Assembly (NCBI RefSeq): GCF_900580865.1
Contig: NZ_UTBZ01000169.1
Location: forward strand, 62,001-126,000
Source: Pseudomonas viridiflava
GTDB lineage: Bacteria; Pseudomonadota; Gammaproteobacteria; Pseudomonadales; Pseudomonadaceae
Length of the DNA: 64,000 nt
Reading direction: 5' to 3'
Shown: one piece after another, positions 18,830 through 25,862 of the stretch
Layout: each line of letters begins with the position of its first letter
Numbering within the stretch: position 1 is the stretch's first letter
Program-made: the position numbers and the translations under genes
The notes under the pieces: model-generated
The model's input: the letters and a program-made list of their open reading frames with translations, nothing else
What the model was told of the DNA's origin: nothing
Databases searched by the model: none

Positions 18830-19908
18830 GCCTGCCATCGACGACGTTGCCGGACTTGATTGACCAACTGCTCACACCGCTCAGCGCGGATATGCCGTGC
18901 GGCGTCGATCTGCGCTATGAACGTGAGTTCGATCAGTTGCGCGACCTGCGTCGAGAAGACGACGCGAGCCTGCCGACCGGGGTCTGGCAATCGACGCTCA
19001 AGCGCGCGAACTGGCCGGACGTCGAAAAACTTACGACGACGTTATTGCTGGAGCGCAGCAAGGACCTGATGCTCAGCGCCTGGCTCGGCGAGGCGTGGCT
19101 GCACTTGCAAGCGCTGGACGGCTTGCCCGGCAGTCTGGCGCTGGTCGCCGGGTTGTGTGAGCGCTTTCCCGAGCAGCTGCACCCGCAGGCCGAGGACGGC
19201 GACCAGTCGTGGCGGGTGATTCCGCTGGAATGGCTGGTGCGCCGGTACAGTGAAATATTGCTCACGCGGGTGCCGCTGTTCGGTAGCCGCGACAGCGACT
19301 TCGAGGCTTACACCCTGGAAGTCTGGCGGCGCTTGCAGGTGCAGCAAGTGCAGACCAACGACAGCAAGAATGCCAAGACCTCGGCGGAAACCGCGCGCAA
19401 TGAACAGAAGAAACTCAACGAACAAATCCGCGCCACGCCGCTGGCGTTCTGGCTGCGCACTCAGGGCAATCTGCTGCTGAGCCTGCAACACTTGCAACGG
19501 CTCAACACTTGGAGTGATGCCTATCTGGGGGATCAGGCGCCGGGATTGCGCCCCTTGCAGGACACTATCCAGGCGCTGCTGAAACTGGTTCAGGAGTTTA
19601 TCGCCATGCACCCACAACAACCGGCACCGCCACCGCCGCTGGTCGAAGCCCCCGTCGCCGTTGCGCAGGCAGAAGAACCCGCATCGGTAGCCTTGGCCTT
19701 TCGTGAGCCGGCCAATCGCGAAGAGGCGTATCGCCAACTGCTGCTGATCGCCGAATACCTCGCTCGTACCGAACCCCACAGCCCGGTGCCGTATCTGATC
19801 CGGCGCGGGGTCGAGTGGGGCAACAAGCCGCTGAGCGAATTGCTCGGTGAGTTGATCAGTGCCGACGCCGAGTCGCGACGTTTGTGGACGTTGCTTGGCG
19901 TGCTTTAG
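18826..19908 (+). CDS. tssA: T6SS cap/assembly protein TssA
   Basis: The 360-residue product carries the ImpA N-terminal domain (LLTPLSADMPCGVDLRYEREFDQL, then DWPDVEKL-like and EDGDQSWRVIPLEWLV) and a short C-terminal part ending SAD-AESRRLWTLLGVL. TssA organises baseplate priming and sheath growth. The start codon is GTG, overlapping the tssM stop; AGAAGGA lies 6 bp upstream. Its TAG stop overlaps the convergent dehydrogenase stop at 19905-19907, marking the end of the T6SS locus. Confidence 0.92.
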   Translation: MSLPSTTLPDLIDQLLTPLSADMPCGVDLRYEREFDQLRDLRREDDASLPTGVWQSTLKRANWPDVEKLTTTLLLERSKDLMLSAWLGEAWLHLQALDGLPGSLALVAGLCERFPEQLHPQAEDGDQSWRVIPLEWLVRRYSEILLTRVPLFGSRDSDFEAYTLEVWRRLQVQQVQTNDSKNAKTSAETARNEQKKLNEQIRATPLAFWLRTQGNLLLSLQHLQRLNTWSDAYLGDQAPGLRPLQDTIQALLKLVQEFIAMHPQQPAPPPPLVEAPVAVAQAEEPASVALAFREPANREEAYRQLLLIAEYLARTEPHSPVPYLIRRGVEWGNKPLSELLGELISADAESRRLWTLLGVL

Positions 19909-20873
19909 TGCACGCGCTGGTTGTTGAGTTTCGGTGGCAGCGCGATGGGCGTCAGCACTGGCTCGCCCGAGAAGAACGCCACGAGGTTTTTGCCCACCAG
20001 CTCCACCGTGCCTTGCGTCGCTTCCGGTGACAGGCCGGCGACGTGTGGTGTCAGCAGCACATTGCTCAGGGTTTTCAGCGCATCCGGAACTTGTGGCTCG
20101 TGGTCGAACACATCCAGTGCGGCACCGGCAATTCTGCGTTGTTCAAGGGCGGTGATCAGATCCGCTGTGGCGATCACACTGGCGCGGGCAATATTGACGA
20201 TAAACCCTTTCGGACCGAGCGCATCAAGTACCGCGCGGTTGACCAGATGCTGTGTGCCGATGCCGCCGGGGGTAGCGATGATCAGGAAGTCCGACGCTCG
20301 CGCCAGCTCGGTCGGCGTCGAGCAGAACGCGTAAGGCACATCGCTGCGCAACTGACGGCTGTGATAGCTGATCTGCATGTCGAAGCCGAGATTCGCGCGT
20401 TTGGCGATTGCCAGACCCACTGCGCCCAGCCCGAGAATCCCCAGACGTTTGCCGGCCAGCGACGGGCGCATGATTTTCGGCCACTCCCCACGGCGTACGG
20501 CAGCGTCGCAACGCGGGATGTCACGGACCAGCGCCAGCAGCATCGCCATGGCATGGTCGGCCACCGACGAGGCATTGACCCCGGCGCCGTTGGTGACGGT
20601 GATGCCGCGGTTGCTTGCGGCTTGCAGGTCGACGTGCTCGTACCCGGCGCCGATCACCGTGATGATCTTCAGCGCGGGCAGGGCGGTGATTTCATCGGCG
20701 CTGAGGCCCAACGGGCCACGGGTCAGCACTGCGTCGATGCGGCTACCGTGGGTGGCGATGGCTTGCGCACGTTCGGCAGGTGTGGGGGCGAGAATCAGGT
20801 GGAAGCCCTGATGTTCGAGGATCGGCAAATAGTCATTGATGGTTTCAACCAGTACCAGAACGGTTGCGGGCAT
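19905..20873 (-). CDS. D-2-hydroxyacid dehydrogenase (glyoxylate/hydroxypyruvate reductase type)
   Basis: The 322-residue protein has the D-isomer 2-hydroxyacid dehydrogenase layout: Rossmann motif G148-L-G-A-V-G153, catalytic Arg230 in NIARASVI, Glu259 in DVFDHEP and His277 in LLTPHVAG. GAGYEHVDLQAA near 75 is typical of GhrB/GyaR-like enzymes, which reduce glyoxylate or hydroxypyruvate with NAD(P)H. The exact substrate cannot be fixed. It converges on tssA and is not part of the T6SS. Confidence 0.88.
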   Translation of the reverse strand: MPATVLVLVETINDYLPILEHQGFHLILAPTPAERAQAIATHGSRIDAVLTRGPLGLSADEITALPALKIITVIGAGYEHVDLQAASNRGITVTNGAGVNASSVADHAMAMLLALVRDIPRCDAAVRRGEWPKIMRPSLAGKRLGILGLGAVGLAIAKRANLGFDMQISYHSRQLRSDVPYAFCSTPTELARASDFLIIATPGGIGTQHLVNRAVLDALGPKGFIVNIARASVIATADLITALEQRRIAGAALDVFDHEPQVPDALKTLSNVLLTPHVAGLSPEATQGTVELVGKNLVAFFSGEPVLTPIALPPKLNNQRVH

Positions 20874-21010
20874 TGCGCGGCTCCTGTGAACGTCTGCGGG
20901 TTGGTCGCGAAAGTCGTTTCAGAGTGCTGAATCCGCAGCGACTTGGCAATCGTTGTCATTCGCGCAGTGGTGCTTTGATTCTGGACGGCTTCGGACAAGA
21001 AGCAAGGCTG

Positions 21011-21038
21011 GCAGCACACCGGTGATCCGGTGTGCTGT
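21011..21038 (-). terminator. Hairpin after the 142-residue secreted protein
   Basis: A perfect 11-bp stem (CAGCACACCGG / CCGGTGTGCTG, loop TGAT) lies 6 bp beyond the stop at 21044 on the minus strand. The following tract is only moderately T-rich, so it could be a terminator or a message-end stabiliser. Confidence 0.6.
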
Positions 21039-21043
21039 CGGCA

Positions 21044-21472
21044 TCATCGGGCTGCCTGGGCTTTGACCTGTTCGGCCATCGCTATGGGCTTGATATCGTA
21101 GGTCGGATAGAACTCGGTGCGGTAACTGCCCCACGCGGTACTTTCCAGTGCGAGATTCACCTCCGCCAGACGCGAGACAGGAAAGCGAACCGTAACGACC
21201 TGGCCGATACCCATCATGATGTTCCAGCTCACCACCTCGACTCCGGCCGGGGGAAACGTTTTATGGAAACCCTGTTGCGCAAGCTGAGCCTTGAGTTCAC
21301 TTAACGGTCGGGTCTGATCATGTTTCAGAAACACGGTCAGCATCATCGCGTTGTCGGCAGTGGCGACGGCATTTTTTGCGGGTTGGGTGGCGGCTTGCGC
21401 GCTGACCCCGGCGCAATAGACCGAAGAAATCAGTAATGTCGACATAAGCAGGGTTTTAACTGTCTTTTGCAT
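21044..21472 (-). CDS. Secreted small protein of unknown function
   Basis: The 142-residue product begins with a Sec signal peptide (MQKTVKTLLMSTLLISS...AGVSAQA, cleavage near residue 27). The mature part has a compact alpha/beta-like sequence with TVFLKHDQTRPLSELKAQLA and VVTVRFPVSRLAEVNLALE; I do not recognise a family with confidence. It starts 15 bp after the DUF4822-like gene, so both are probably one operon and act in the periplasm. Confidence 0.75.
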   Translation of the reverse strand: MQKTVKTLLMSTLLISSVYCAGVSAQAATQPAKNAVATADNAMMLTVFLKHDQTRPLSELKAQLAQQGFHKTFPPAGVEVVSWNIMMGIGQVVTVRFPVSRLAEVNLALESTAWGSYRTEFYPTYDIKPIAMAEQVKAQAAR

Positions 21473-21487
21473 ATTGAATTCCTGGAT

Positions 21488-21970
21488 TTATTGTTTAAGG
21501 GCGGACTGGGTTACTACGGTTCCGGTATAGGGTGCGTGAACAACATGAATGCGTACGAGAGGGTTGTTGTCGACCATGTCGCGTGGCACTTCCCGAGAGT
21601 AGGTGAACTCGCGGTTGTTCAATGTTTCCAAACGCCTGACAAAAGTTTTGGTCGGGCCGATATCCGGTACAAGGATGTGCTGTTTCTGATCGCCGGTGAC
21701 AAAGAAATAACCACCACCGCCGTTGTTGTACTTTGATTCGCCTGTATCGGTGTAAAAGAACTCGTATCGATTGCGCTCGGCATCCCAGGTCGATATGCCA
21801 ACGACGCCGGGGTACTTCGCTTTGACATCGGTTTCAGGGGCGCCATCGATGTAGACCTTGGTGGTCAGCCATCGCGGCGAAGAAGCCAGCTCGCGGACGT
21901 CGGCGTTGGCACTGGCGAGCGGAGAGAATAATGCGGCCAATAATAAGCCAGGCATCATGTTCTTTTGCAT
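21488..21970 (-). CDS. Secreted DUF4822-like protein
   Basis: The 160-residue product has a signal peptide (MQKNMMPGLLLAALFSPLASANA) and a mature domain beginning near RWLTTKVYIDGAPETDV, with YEFFYTDTGESKY and GGYFFVTGDQKQHILV. This resembles DUF4822 as I recall it; function is unknown. The ATG at 21970 is chosen over an upstream frame start at 22081 because GAGG lies 7 bp before it and the signal peptide starts there. It precedes the secreted 142-residue protein by 15 bp. Confidence 0.75.
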   Translation of the reverse strand: MQKNMMPGLLLAALFSPLASANADVRELASSPRWLTTKVYIDGAPETDVKAKYPGVVGISTWDAERNRYEFFYTDTGESKYNNGGGGYFFVTGDQKQHILVPDIGPTKTFVRRLETLNNREFTYSREVPRDMVDNNPLVRIHVVHAPYTGTVVTQSALKQ

Positions 21971-22319
21971 GTTTGATCCTCTTGAGCGCACTTCGATTAT
22001 TGAGTTGTTCGAAATCAGGGCGATAAAAATATAGACCTGCCGTGGAATGTTATTCAATGGCTGGGTAGTTGCTTGTAACAAATGCCTTGTATTCGATTTT
22101 AAGTAATATTTTGTTGTGATTATCGTTGTCGGTTTTTGCTGTAGGAATGTTCTGAAACGCTCTTTAGGGGGGGGGCTTGTTTATCGGTGTTTTGTAGAGT
22201 CGGCCTCGCTGGCGCCATTAACTAACTACACCATGCTGTAGGACAAGGGATGCGGTAACAAATGCCTGATTGACGCAACCGCAGCAAGTCAGGTTGCGTC
22301 GATTTCAGGGAGTATTTCC
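21971..22319. other. Gene-free interval with a G9 tract and a hairpin
   Basis: This 349-bp gap is AT-rich from about 21990 to 22160 and presumably holds the DUF4822 operon promoter on the minus strand. It contains a run of nine G at 22167-22175. A 9-bp stem GACGCAACC / GGTTGCGTC (22272-22300) lies downstream of the hydrolase stop on the minus strand and may terminate that transcript. No coding frame is convincing. Confidence 0.6.
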
Positions 22320-22844
22320 TCAAAATCTCACGTCAGTGCTGTCGATTAACCGTGCGAAGGCGGCGCCCAGGGTCGCGTTGTGATGGTTGATGATCGCTTC
22401 CGCCGGCAGCGCGGCAGTGTCCATGCAGGTGTGGGCGTCGGCGACCAGCGATGGTCTGAAACCCAGATCGGCAGCGCTGCGACAGGTGCTGTCGATGCAA
22501 AACTGGCTTTTCATGCCGACCACATAGAGGTCTTCGACCTGTGCGGCCAGGAGTTGCCGCGCAAGGTCAGTGCCATGGAAAGCATTGGGTCGGGATTTGT
22601 CGAAGAGGGTATCGATTTCAGCGTCCAGTTCTAGCGCTGGCAGTAATTGCCAGAATGGACTGCCAGCGGCAATCGGTGAGCCGTCCGGGCCGGTGTGGCG
22701 CACGGCGAAGATCGGCACTTGATTCGCGCGGGCCTGAGCGATCAGGCGCTGGATGTTGGCCAGAACCCGTTCGCCCTGGTAGGGCTTTTCCGGTCCGTGG
22801 AACAGACCGACCTGCATATCGATGATCAACAGTGCTGCGGGCAT
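22320..22844 (-). CDS. Isochorismatase-family cysteine hydrolase
   Basis: The 174-residue protein has the isochorismatase/nicotinamidase fold. Candidate catalytic residues are Asp9 (LLIIDMQVG), Lys83 (FDKSRPNAF) and Cys116 (VGMKSQFCIDST). Such enzymes hydrolyse C-N or ether bonds in small metabolites; the substrate is not evident. The ATG at 22844 has AAGGAG 7 bp upstream. A leader peptide and terminator hairpin lie immediately upstream, suggesting attenuation control. Confidence 0.88.
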   Translation of the reverse strand: MPAALLIIDMQVGLFHGPEKPYQGERVLANIQRLIAQARANQVPIFAVRHTGPDGSPIAAGSPFWQLLPALELDAEIDTLFDKSRPNAFHGTDLARQLLAAQVEDLYVVGMKSQFCIDSTCRSAADLGFRPSLVADAHTCMDTAALPAEAIINHHNATLGAAFARLIDSTDVRF

Positions 22845-22883
22845 GGTGTTTCTCCTTGGGGGCTGCAGATGCCGCACGGACGG

Positions 22884-22923
22884 GAGAAACAACAAGGCCC
22901 CGTCCACTGCTGGCGGGGCCTTG
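22884..22923 (-). terminator. Terminator hairpin of a putative attenuator
   Basis: On the minus strand a perfect 10-bp stem CAAGGCCCCG / CGGGGCCTTG with an 11-nt loop is followed by TTGTTTCT. It sits between the leader peptide stop (22941) and the hydrolase start (22844). A separate 10-bp hairpin (22957-22986) overlaps the leader coding region, giving the two-hairpin layout of amino-acid attenuators. Confidence 0.75.
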
Positions 22924-22940
22924 GGTTTGCTGCGCTGGGT

Positions 22941-23018
22941 TTACCTCAGGCACAAACACCACGACCCGCCGGTGGCGGTCGTGGTGGTACGGGTGAGCTG
23001 CAGCGCGCGAATGTTCAT
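22941..23018 (-). CDS. Threonine-rich leader peptide (25 residues)
   Basis: A minus-strand ATG at 23018 opens a 25-codon frame whose residues 9-16 read TRTTTTAT, six threonine codons in eight. It ends GGSWCLCLR before TAA. No Shine-Dalgarno element precedes the ATG. Instead TTGACA (23049-23054) and CATGAT (23025-23030), 18 bp apart, place the predicted transcript start at or next to the A of the ATG, so the message may be leaderless. The arrangement resembles thr-type attenuators, but the downstream gene is a hydrolase. Confidence 0.6.
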   Translation of the reverse strand: MNIRALQLTRTTTTATGGSWCLCLR

Positions 23019-23060
23019 GGGCCGATCATGCTGGCGCCGATATCGGGCTGTCAATAAGCG
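23019..23060 (-). promoter_or_regulatory. Promoter of the leader peptide/hydrolase transcript
   Basis: On the minus strand a consensus -35 TTGACA (23054-23049) is followed after 18 bp by CATGAT (23030-23025, 4 of 6 matches to the -10 consensus). Six bases separate this from the leader ATG at 23018. Confidence 0.55.
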
Positions 23061-23062
23061 GA

Positions 23063-23446
23063 TCAAGTGACGTACTGCGCGATGCCATTGCCGAATGACC
23101 AGTTCTCTTTCTTCACCTCGACCAGATTGATGAACACGTCTTCCAGGCGCACCGCCAACTGTGTGTGCAGGCTTTCGGCGATGGTTTTGAACAGCAATTG
23201 CTTTTTCTCGACCGTGCGCCCTTCGCTGATGGTGATCTGAATGAACACCACGCCATCGCTGCGCTGGATCCCAAGATACTGCGGGTCATAGACGAAGTGC
23301 TGGCTGTCGTGCTCGGTGAGGATCTGGAAGTTGTCGTGCTCGGGCACATCGATACAACTGCGCAGGGCTGAATAGACCTGCTCGCCGATGCGTTTGGCGA
23401 AGGTGGGGTCGGGGTTTTGTCTGATGTCGACGCGAACCAATGGCAT
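23063..23446 (-). CDS. Tautomerase-family protein
   Basis: The 127-residue product starts MPLVRVDIRQ, giving a Pro at position 2 that becomes the catalytic N-terminal proline after Met removal. Length is about twice that of 4-oxalocrotonate tautomerase, and FVYDPQYLGIQRSDGVVFIQITISEGRT fits the longer tautomerase type (PF14552-like). The substrate is unknown. It lies just upstream of the leader/hydrolase unit on the same strand but that unit has its own promoter. Confidence 0.85.
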   Translation of the reverse strand: MPLVRVDIRQNPDPTFAKRIGEQVYSALRSCIDVPEHDNFQILTEHDSQHFVYDPQYLGIQRSDGVVFIQITISEGRTVEKKQLLFKTIAESLHTQLAVRLEDVFINLVEVKKENWSFGNGIAQYVT

Positions 23447-23686
23447 GGGAAGGCTCCGCAGGGCAGGGGACTCATCTCACGCTAGATCATGTGGGGCAAA
23501 TTGAAAGGCACGGGTACTTGATCGCGAGGTGTTTTCTAAAAGGTCTCTGTATGAGGCTGCCTACCTGACTCGCGGATTTTGCCTACGAAAACGCCAGACT
23601 CGTCCGCTACCCGGCAGGTGATCAATGCGAAATCATGAGGGTACAAAGCAGCCAAGGTAACGGCTGGCAATAGCCAAGGAAGGCGC

Positions 23687-23881
23687 ATGCTTCAGAATGA
23701 TCGGGAAAATCTGGAACTCGAAAGACTACAAAACGAATCACGCAAGCTCATTGTCGAGAGGCGCAAGCTAATGGCTGAGGAAAACAAATTAAAGCGAGAA
23801 AGGTTCTGGTACCCGGTAGCGGTAGGCACGGGGTTGCTGACTGCGATTACAGCTGTATTCGGGATATTGACCAAGCTCTAA
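23687..23881 (+). CDS. Small coiled-coil single-pass membrane protein
   Basis: The 64-residue protein has a charged, heptad-rich N-terminal half (RLQNESRKLIVERRKLMAEE, roughly 10-40) and one hydrophobic segment at 43-62 (PVAVGTGLLTAITAVFGIL). GGAAGG lies 3-4 bp before the ATG. No family is recognised. It sits in a short block of tiny genes between the tautomerase and sdaC and could be a structural or scaffolding peptide; this is only a description. Confidence 0.6.
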   Translation: MLQNDRENLELERLQNESRKLIVERRKLMAEENKLKRERFWYPVAVGTGLLTAITAVFGILTKL

Positions 23882-23983
23882 ATGAAGCGCTTCACACATC
23901 ATTGCTTGCGTTCAAGAGTTCCGGGTGCTTAACAACGGTTTACATAACAGATTGGTCTCGAGACCTCGCAAAGGACAATAAAC

Positions 23984-24166
23984 ATGTACATAGAGGACCC
24001 TAAAGTCAGAGCTGAACGACTTCGACGAGAGGACGCCGAGTTCGCTGAAGAGGCCAGAGGTTTGTCACCGGCGGAAGTTCGCTCAGAATTACTCAGGTTC
24101 GGTTTGGGGGCAGTATTTGCGCTTGTCGTCATCACAATCGGGACGATAGTTCTTCGTTCGATCTGA
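23984..24166 (+). CDS. Small single-pass membrane protein
   Basis: The 60-residue frame has a charged N-terminus (DPKVRAERLRREDAEFAEEA) and a C-terminal membrane segment (about 38-57, FGLGAVFALVVITIGTIVL). AAGGA lies 8 bp upstream of the ATG. It follows the other small membrane protein by about 100 bp on the same strand; both share a charged-helix-plus-one-helix plan, hinting at a functional pair, but I recognise no family. Confidence 0.55.
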   Translation: MYIEDPKVRAERLRREDAEFAEEARGLSPAEVRSELLRFGLGAVFALVVITIGTIVLRSI

Positions 24167-24412
24167 AATAACTCTATGAACTCGTAGAGGCATACCGAAA
24201 AACGACATTTAACGTGCCGTTGTACGACAGCTATTTTCCCAAAAACGACAACCCGCTGATCTGCTCCGCACAACCATTCCTCAGCTAAGTCTTTGCTTCT
24301 GCTCATTTATCGCGGAGAATCGCGCCCCTGTTTCGGCCGGAGCATGTCTGTCGGTTTTTTCCGACGCGTCCTGACCGAGTGGCAAGTGACCGGAATGCGG
24401 AGATCCGACCGG

Positions 24413-25693
24413 ATGAATGATCAGGCCAATAGCGTCGAAGAGCGCTTTGATGCAGCAGCACCCGCTGAACTTTCGAGCTGGAATCGCCAGGACACCACCT
24501 GGATGTTGGGGTTGTTTGGGACGGCGATTGGCGCCGGTACCCTGTATTTGCCGATCAACGCAGGCTTGGGTGGCTTCTGGCCGCTGGTCGTTCTTGCGCT
24601 GTTGGCGTTCCCGATGACCTTCTACGCACATCGTGGTCTGACCCGTTTTGTGCTTTCCGGTCGCGAAGGCGCCGACATCACTGAAGTGGTCGAACAGCAT
24701 TTTGGCATCAAGGCCGGTGCGCTGATCACGCTGCTTTATTTCTTTGCGATCTTCCCGATCCTGCTGATCTACAGCGTCGGCTTGACCAACACGGTCGCCA
24801 GTTTCCTTGAGCATCAATTGCACATCGCACCGCCGCCACGTGCGCTGCTGTCGTTCGTGCTGATTCTTGGTTTGCTGGCTGTGGTGCGTTGCGGCCAGGA
24901 GGCGATCGTCAAGGCAATGAGCCTGATGGTCTATCCGTTTATCGTCGCGCTGCTGTTTCTGGCGGTATATCTGATTCCGCACTGGAACGGCGGCATCCTG
25001 ACTACCGTTTCGCAGGTGCCGCCACCGTCGGCGCTGCTGCACACGCTGTGGCTGGCGATTCCGGTGATGGTGTTCTCGTTCAACCACTCGCCGATCATTT
25101 CGGCGTTTGCAGTGGATCAGAAGCGTCAGTATGGCGTGCATGCTGATGAGCGCAGCTCGCAGATCCTGTTCCGCGCCCATGCGTTGATGGTGCTGATGGT
25201 GCTGTTCTTCGTCTTCAGTTGCGTACTGACGTTGTCGCCGGAGCAATTGGCGGAAGCCAAAGAGCAGAATCTGTCGATCCTGTCGTACCTGGCCAACCAC
25301 TTCAACAATCCGACCATCGAGTTCGCAGCGCCGTTGATTGCGTTCGTGGCGATCTCCAAATCGTTCCTCGGTCACTACATCGGCGCCAGTGAGGGCCTGA
25401 AAGGCTTGATCGTGAAGAGCGGCAAGCGTCCGAGTGCCAAGGCACTGGATCGCATCGTCGCGGCGTTCATGCTGGTGATCTGCTGGATTATCGCGACGCT
25501 GAATCCGAGCATTCTGGGCATGATCGAAACCGTCGGCGGTCCGGTCATCGCGGCGATTCTGTTCCTGATGCCGATGTATGCGATTCGCAAGATTCCGGCG
25601 ATGGCGCGTTATCGTGGTCAGGCGTCTAACGTGTTTGTGACGGCAGTGGGTCTGGTGGCGATTTCGGCACTGGTTTACAAGCTGACGATGTAA
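24413..25693 (+). CDS. Serine/threonine transporter of the HAAAP family (SdaC-like)
   Basis: The 426-residue protein is a multi-pass membrane carrier. It contains the HAAAP signature WMLGLFGTAIGAGTLYLPI after a short N-terminal tail, KAMSLMVYPFIVALL in the middle, and FKSFLGHYIGASEGLKG-like residues near 320. Length equals that of E. coli SdaC (about 429), which imports L-serine with protons. The ATG at 24413 is chosen for length and a GGAG element about 10-12 bp upstream; an upstream in-frame start at 24293 would add 40 unlikely residues. A strong terminator follows. Confidence 0.88.
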   Translation: MNDQANSVEERFDAAAPAELSSWNRQDTTWMLGLFGTAIGAGTLYLPINAGLGGFWPLVVLALLAFPMTFYAHRGLTRFVLSGREGADITEVVEQHFGIKAGALITLLYFFAIFPILLIYSVGLTNTVASFLEHQLHIAPPPRALLSFVLILGLLAVVRCGQEAIVKAMSLMVYPFIVALLFLAVYLIPHWNGGILTTVSQVPPPSALLHTLWLAIPVMVFSFNHSPIISAFAVDQKRQYGVHADERSSQILFRAHALMVLMVLFFVFSCVLTLSPEQLAEAKEQNLSILSYLANHFNNPTIEFAAPLIAFVAISKSFLGHYIGASEGLKGLIVKSGKRPSAKALDRIVAAFMLVICWIIATLNPSILGMIETVGGPVIAAILFLMPMYAIRKIPAMARYRGQASNVFVTAVGLVAISALVYKLTM

Positions 25694-25712
25694 CGCGGAT
25701 TCAATCGACAAG

Positions 25713-25748
25713 AACCGCTGTGCCTGCCCAGGCACAGCGGTTTTTTTT
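25713..25748 (+). terminator. Rho-independent terminator after the serine transporter
   Basis: A perfect 12-bp stem AACCGCTGTGCC / GGCACAGCGGTT with a 6-nt loop is followed by a run of T on the plus strand, 20 bp after the stop codon. Confidence 0.92.
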
Positions 25749-25811
25749 GCCCGGGCGTCGAGCTTGCCAGCGATGAGGCCCAAACAGACAACCACCCCCT
25801 GTCAGGCACAA

Positions 25812-25847
25812 AAAAACGCCGCACATCTCACGATGGGCGGCGTTTTT
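25812..25847 (-). terminator. Terminator of acnB
   Basis: An 11-bp stem AAAAACGCCGC / GCGGCGTTTTT lies 16 bp beyond the acnB stop; the A- and T-rich flanks make it usable from either strand. Confidence 0.9.
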
Positions 25848-25862
25848 CATTGCGTTGCAGCG

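Noticed and set aside
24281..25795. 504-codon minus-strand frame opposite the serine transporter
   Set aside because: Antisense shadow rich in His, Arg and Gln; the opposite frame has clear HAAAP motifs and a matching terminator.
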